The position numbers and the translations under genes are program-made. Under the pieces are notes generated by a model that was given only the letters and a program-made list of their open reading frames with translations, searched no databases and was not told the origin of the DNA. A stretch of DNA of 60,000 nucleotides from contig CM043956.1 in NCBI GenBank assembly GCA_014529385.2, positions 88,533,221 through 88,593,220 of the forward strand, given 5' to 3'. Numbering within the stretch: position 1 is the first letter of the stretch; the number at the start of each line of letters is the position of its first letter. Of this stretch, positions 59,263 through 60,000 are shown one piece after another. This DNA comes from Adiantum capillus-veneris (lineage: Eukaryota; Streptophyta; Polypodiopsida; Polypodiales; Pteridaceae).

Positions 59263-60000
59263 TTAATTGCAAGGAATAGAAGAGAGGGTCGTTCAACACC
59301 AAAATAGTATTGGATCCTGTCAAGCTTCTAATAGCTCAATAGTGGTTAAGCCATAGGCAGGCCCCGTCGGACTCCACTATTAAGACCATAGCTCTCGATG
59401 GTGATGCCCTGTTAGTTTCATGAAGGCAGGCGCAATTAGTAATACCAACCATTAAGACCATATTAGGTAAAGTGGGAAAATCCCAATTCCCAGGTTGGAC
59501 AACTTTCAATATATCATGTATAAAATATAGAGATTTTGTCAAAAATTTGAGTTTTCTTAAGGTCTCATTCCACTTTATGCACATACAATACACAATGAAA
59601 ACAACTAAAATATCATGGTTTCAATCAATTGGATTATTAGGAGAGGAGTATATTGCATCCATTATCGTTGTCTATGTTCTAATGTCCTACCTACAACTTA
59701 TCTCAACATGGAGAGCTTGGTTTCTAGGTCCACCACTTGTCCAAGTTAATGTAAAAGTGACTCAAGGTTCACAACTTGTGAAAGCAAGGATCCATTGAGG
59801 AATACAATCCACTTGGCTATTTTTCCTTAATTTATTGCATGTGACATTTAAGCAAGGTCCACTTCTAATCTATAACTTCTTAATTTGAGGCATGGGGCAT
59901 ACATAAAATATGTAGCATATGCTCTATTGCCTCATAGGAAGGTTGGTTTCAAGGTGCACTTATCCATGCTAGCCTATCTTGGAGAAATGATGGAGCTTTC
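59263..60000. other. No gene; possibly the chromovirus 5' LTR
   Basis: It follows the primer-binding site, so it is expected to be LTR, but no second copy is in the window to confirm it. Frames here are short and unrecognised. Confidence 0.35.

Noticed and set aside
1-60000. tRNA, rRNA or other structural RNA genes
   Set aside because: No cloverleaf with A and B boxes or rRNA-like segment was noticed; the tRNA-like motifs seen are retroelement primer-binding sites.

Overview
The window reads as nuclear intergenic DNA of a land plant. It has no bacterial operon structure. It carries intron-bearing frames with GT..AG borders, long GA/CT and GT microsatellites, and mostly plant-type transposable elements: dual-RNase-H Tat-lineage Ty3 elements, a chromodomain Ty3 element, a Ty1/copia remnant, CACTA, a Mutator-like transposase and MITEs. 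The density of nested, decayed elements suggests a large repeat-rich genome. A fern, lycophyte or other non-model plant is possible, but the sequence does not settle the species. No ordinary housekeeping gene is recognisable.

Layout. 1-7629: an almost complete, apparently young Tat-lineage Ty3 element (only the last 65 bases of its 5' LTR lie in the window) with one uninterrupted gag-pol frame. 7630-9612: the 3' part of a CACTA transposon, with a spliced Transposase_24-like gene, subterminal repeats and a terminal TCTTGTAGTG. The Ty3 element probably landed inside this CACTA element. 9613-17300: no genes; tandem repeats, two foldback elements and microsatellites. 17300-19600: a decayed copia pol with its polypurine tract. 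19600-27600: AT-rich, gene-poor, with short tandem repeats, two weak minus-strand tRNA-Asp-type primer-binding sites and a diverged relative of the large foldback. 27641-36174: a Mutator/FAR1-like transposase gene on the minus strand, split by a young non-autonomous LTR element at 29172-34563 that has 116-128 bp LTRs, an initiator-Met primer-binding site and no recognisable pol. 36826-37289: a MITE with perfect 9-bp target duplications. 37716-42932: a plus-strand gene of about 13 exons, here read as a ParB-like domain joined to a DNA methyltransferase-like domain, with several lesions. Its inferred first intron holds an array of long palindromes. 43300-48600: a coiled-coil gene remnant and a truncated minus-strand Ty3 pol. 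48640-52172: a second, decayed copy of the first Tat element whose LTR is interrupted by an inverted full-length solo LTR of the same family. 54125-59156: a decayed minus-strand chromovirus.

The most unusual locus is the multi-exon ParB/methyltransferase-like gene with palindromes in its first intron (37716-42932). Next come the nested LARD-like element with its hairpin-rich interior, the family of long foldbacks, and the self-nested inverted LTR that should produce long double-stranded RNA. Exon borders and family calls are read by eye and have not been checked by search.
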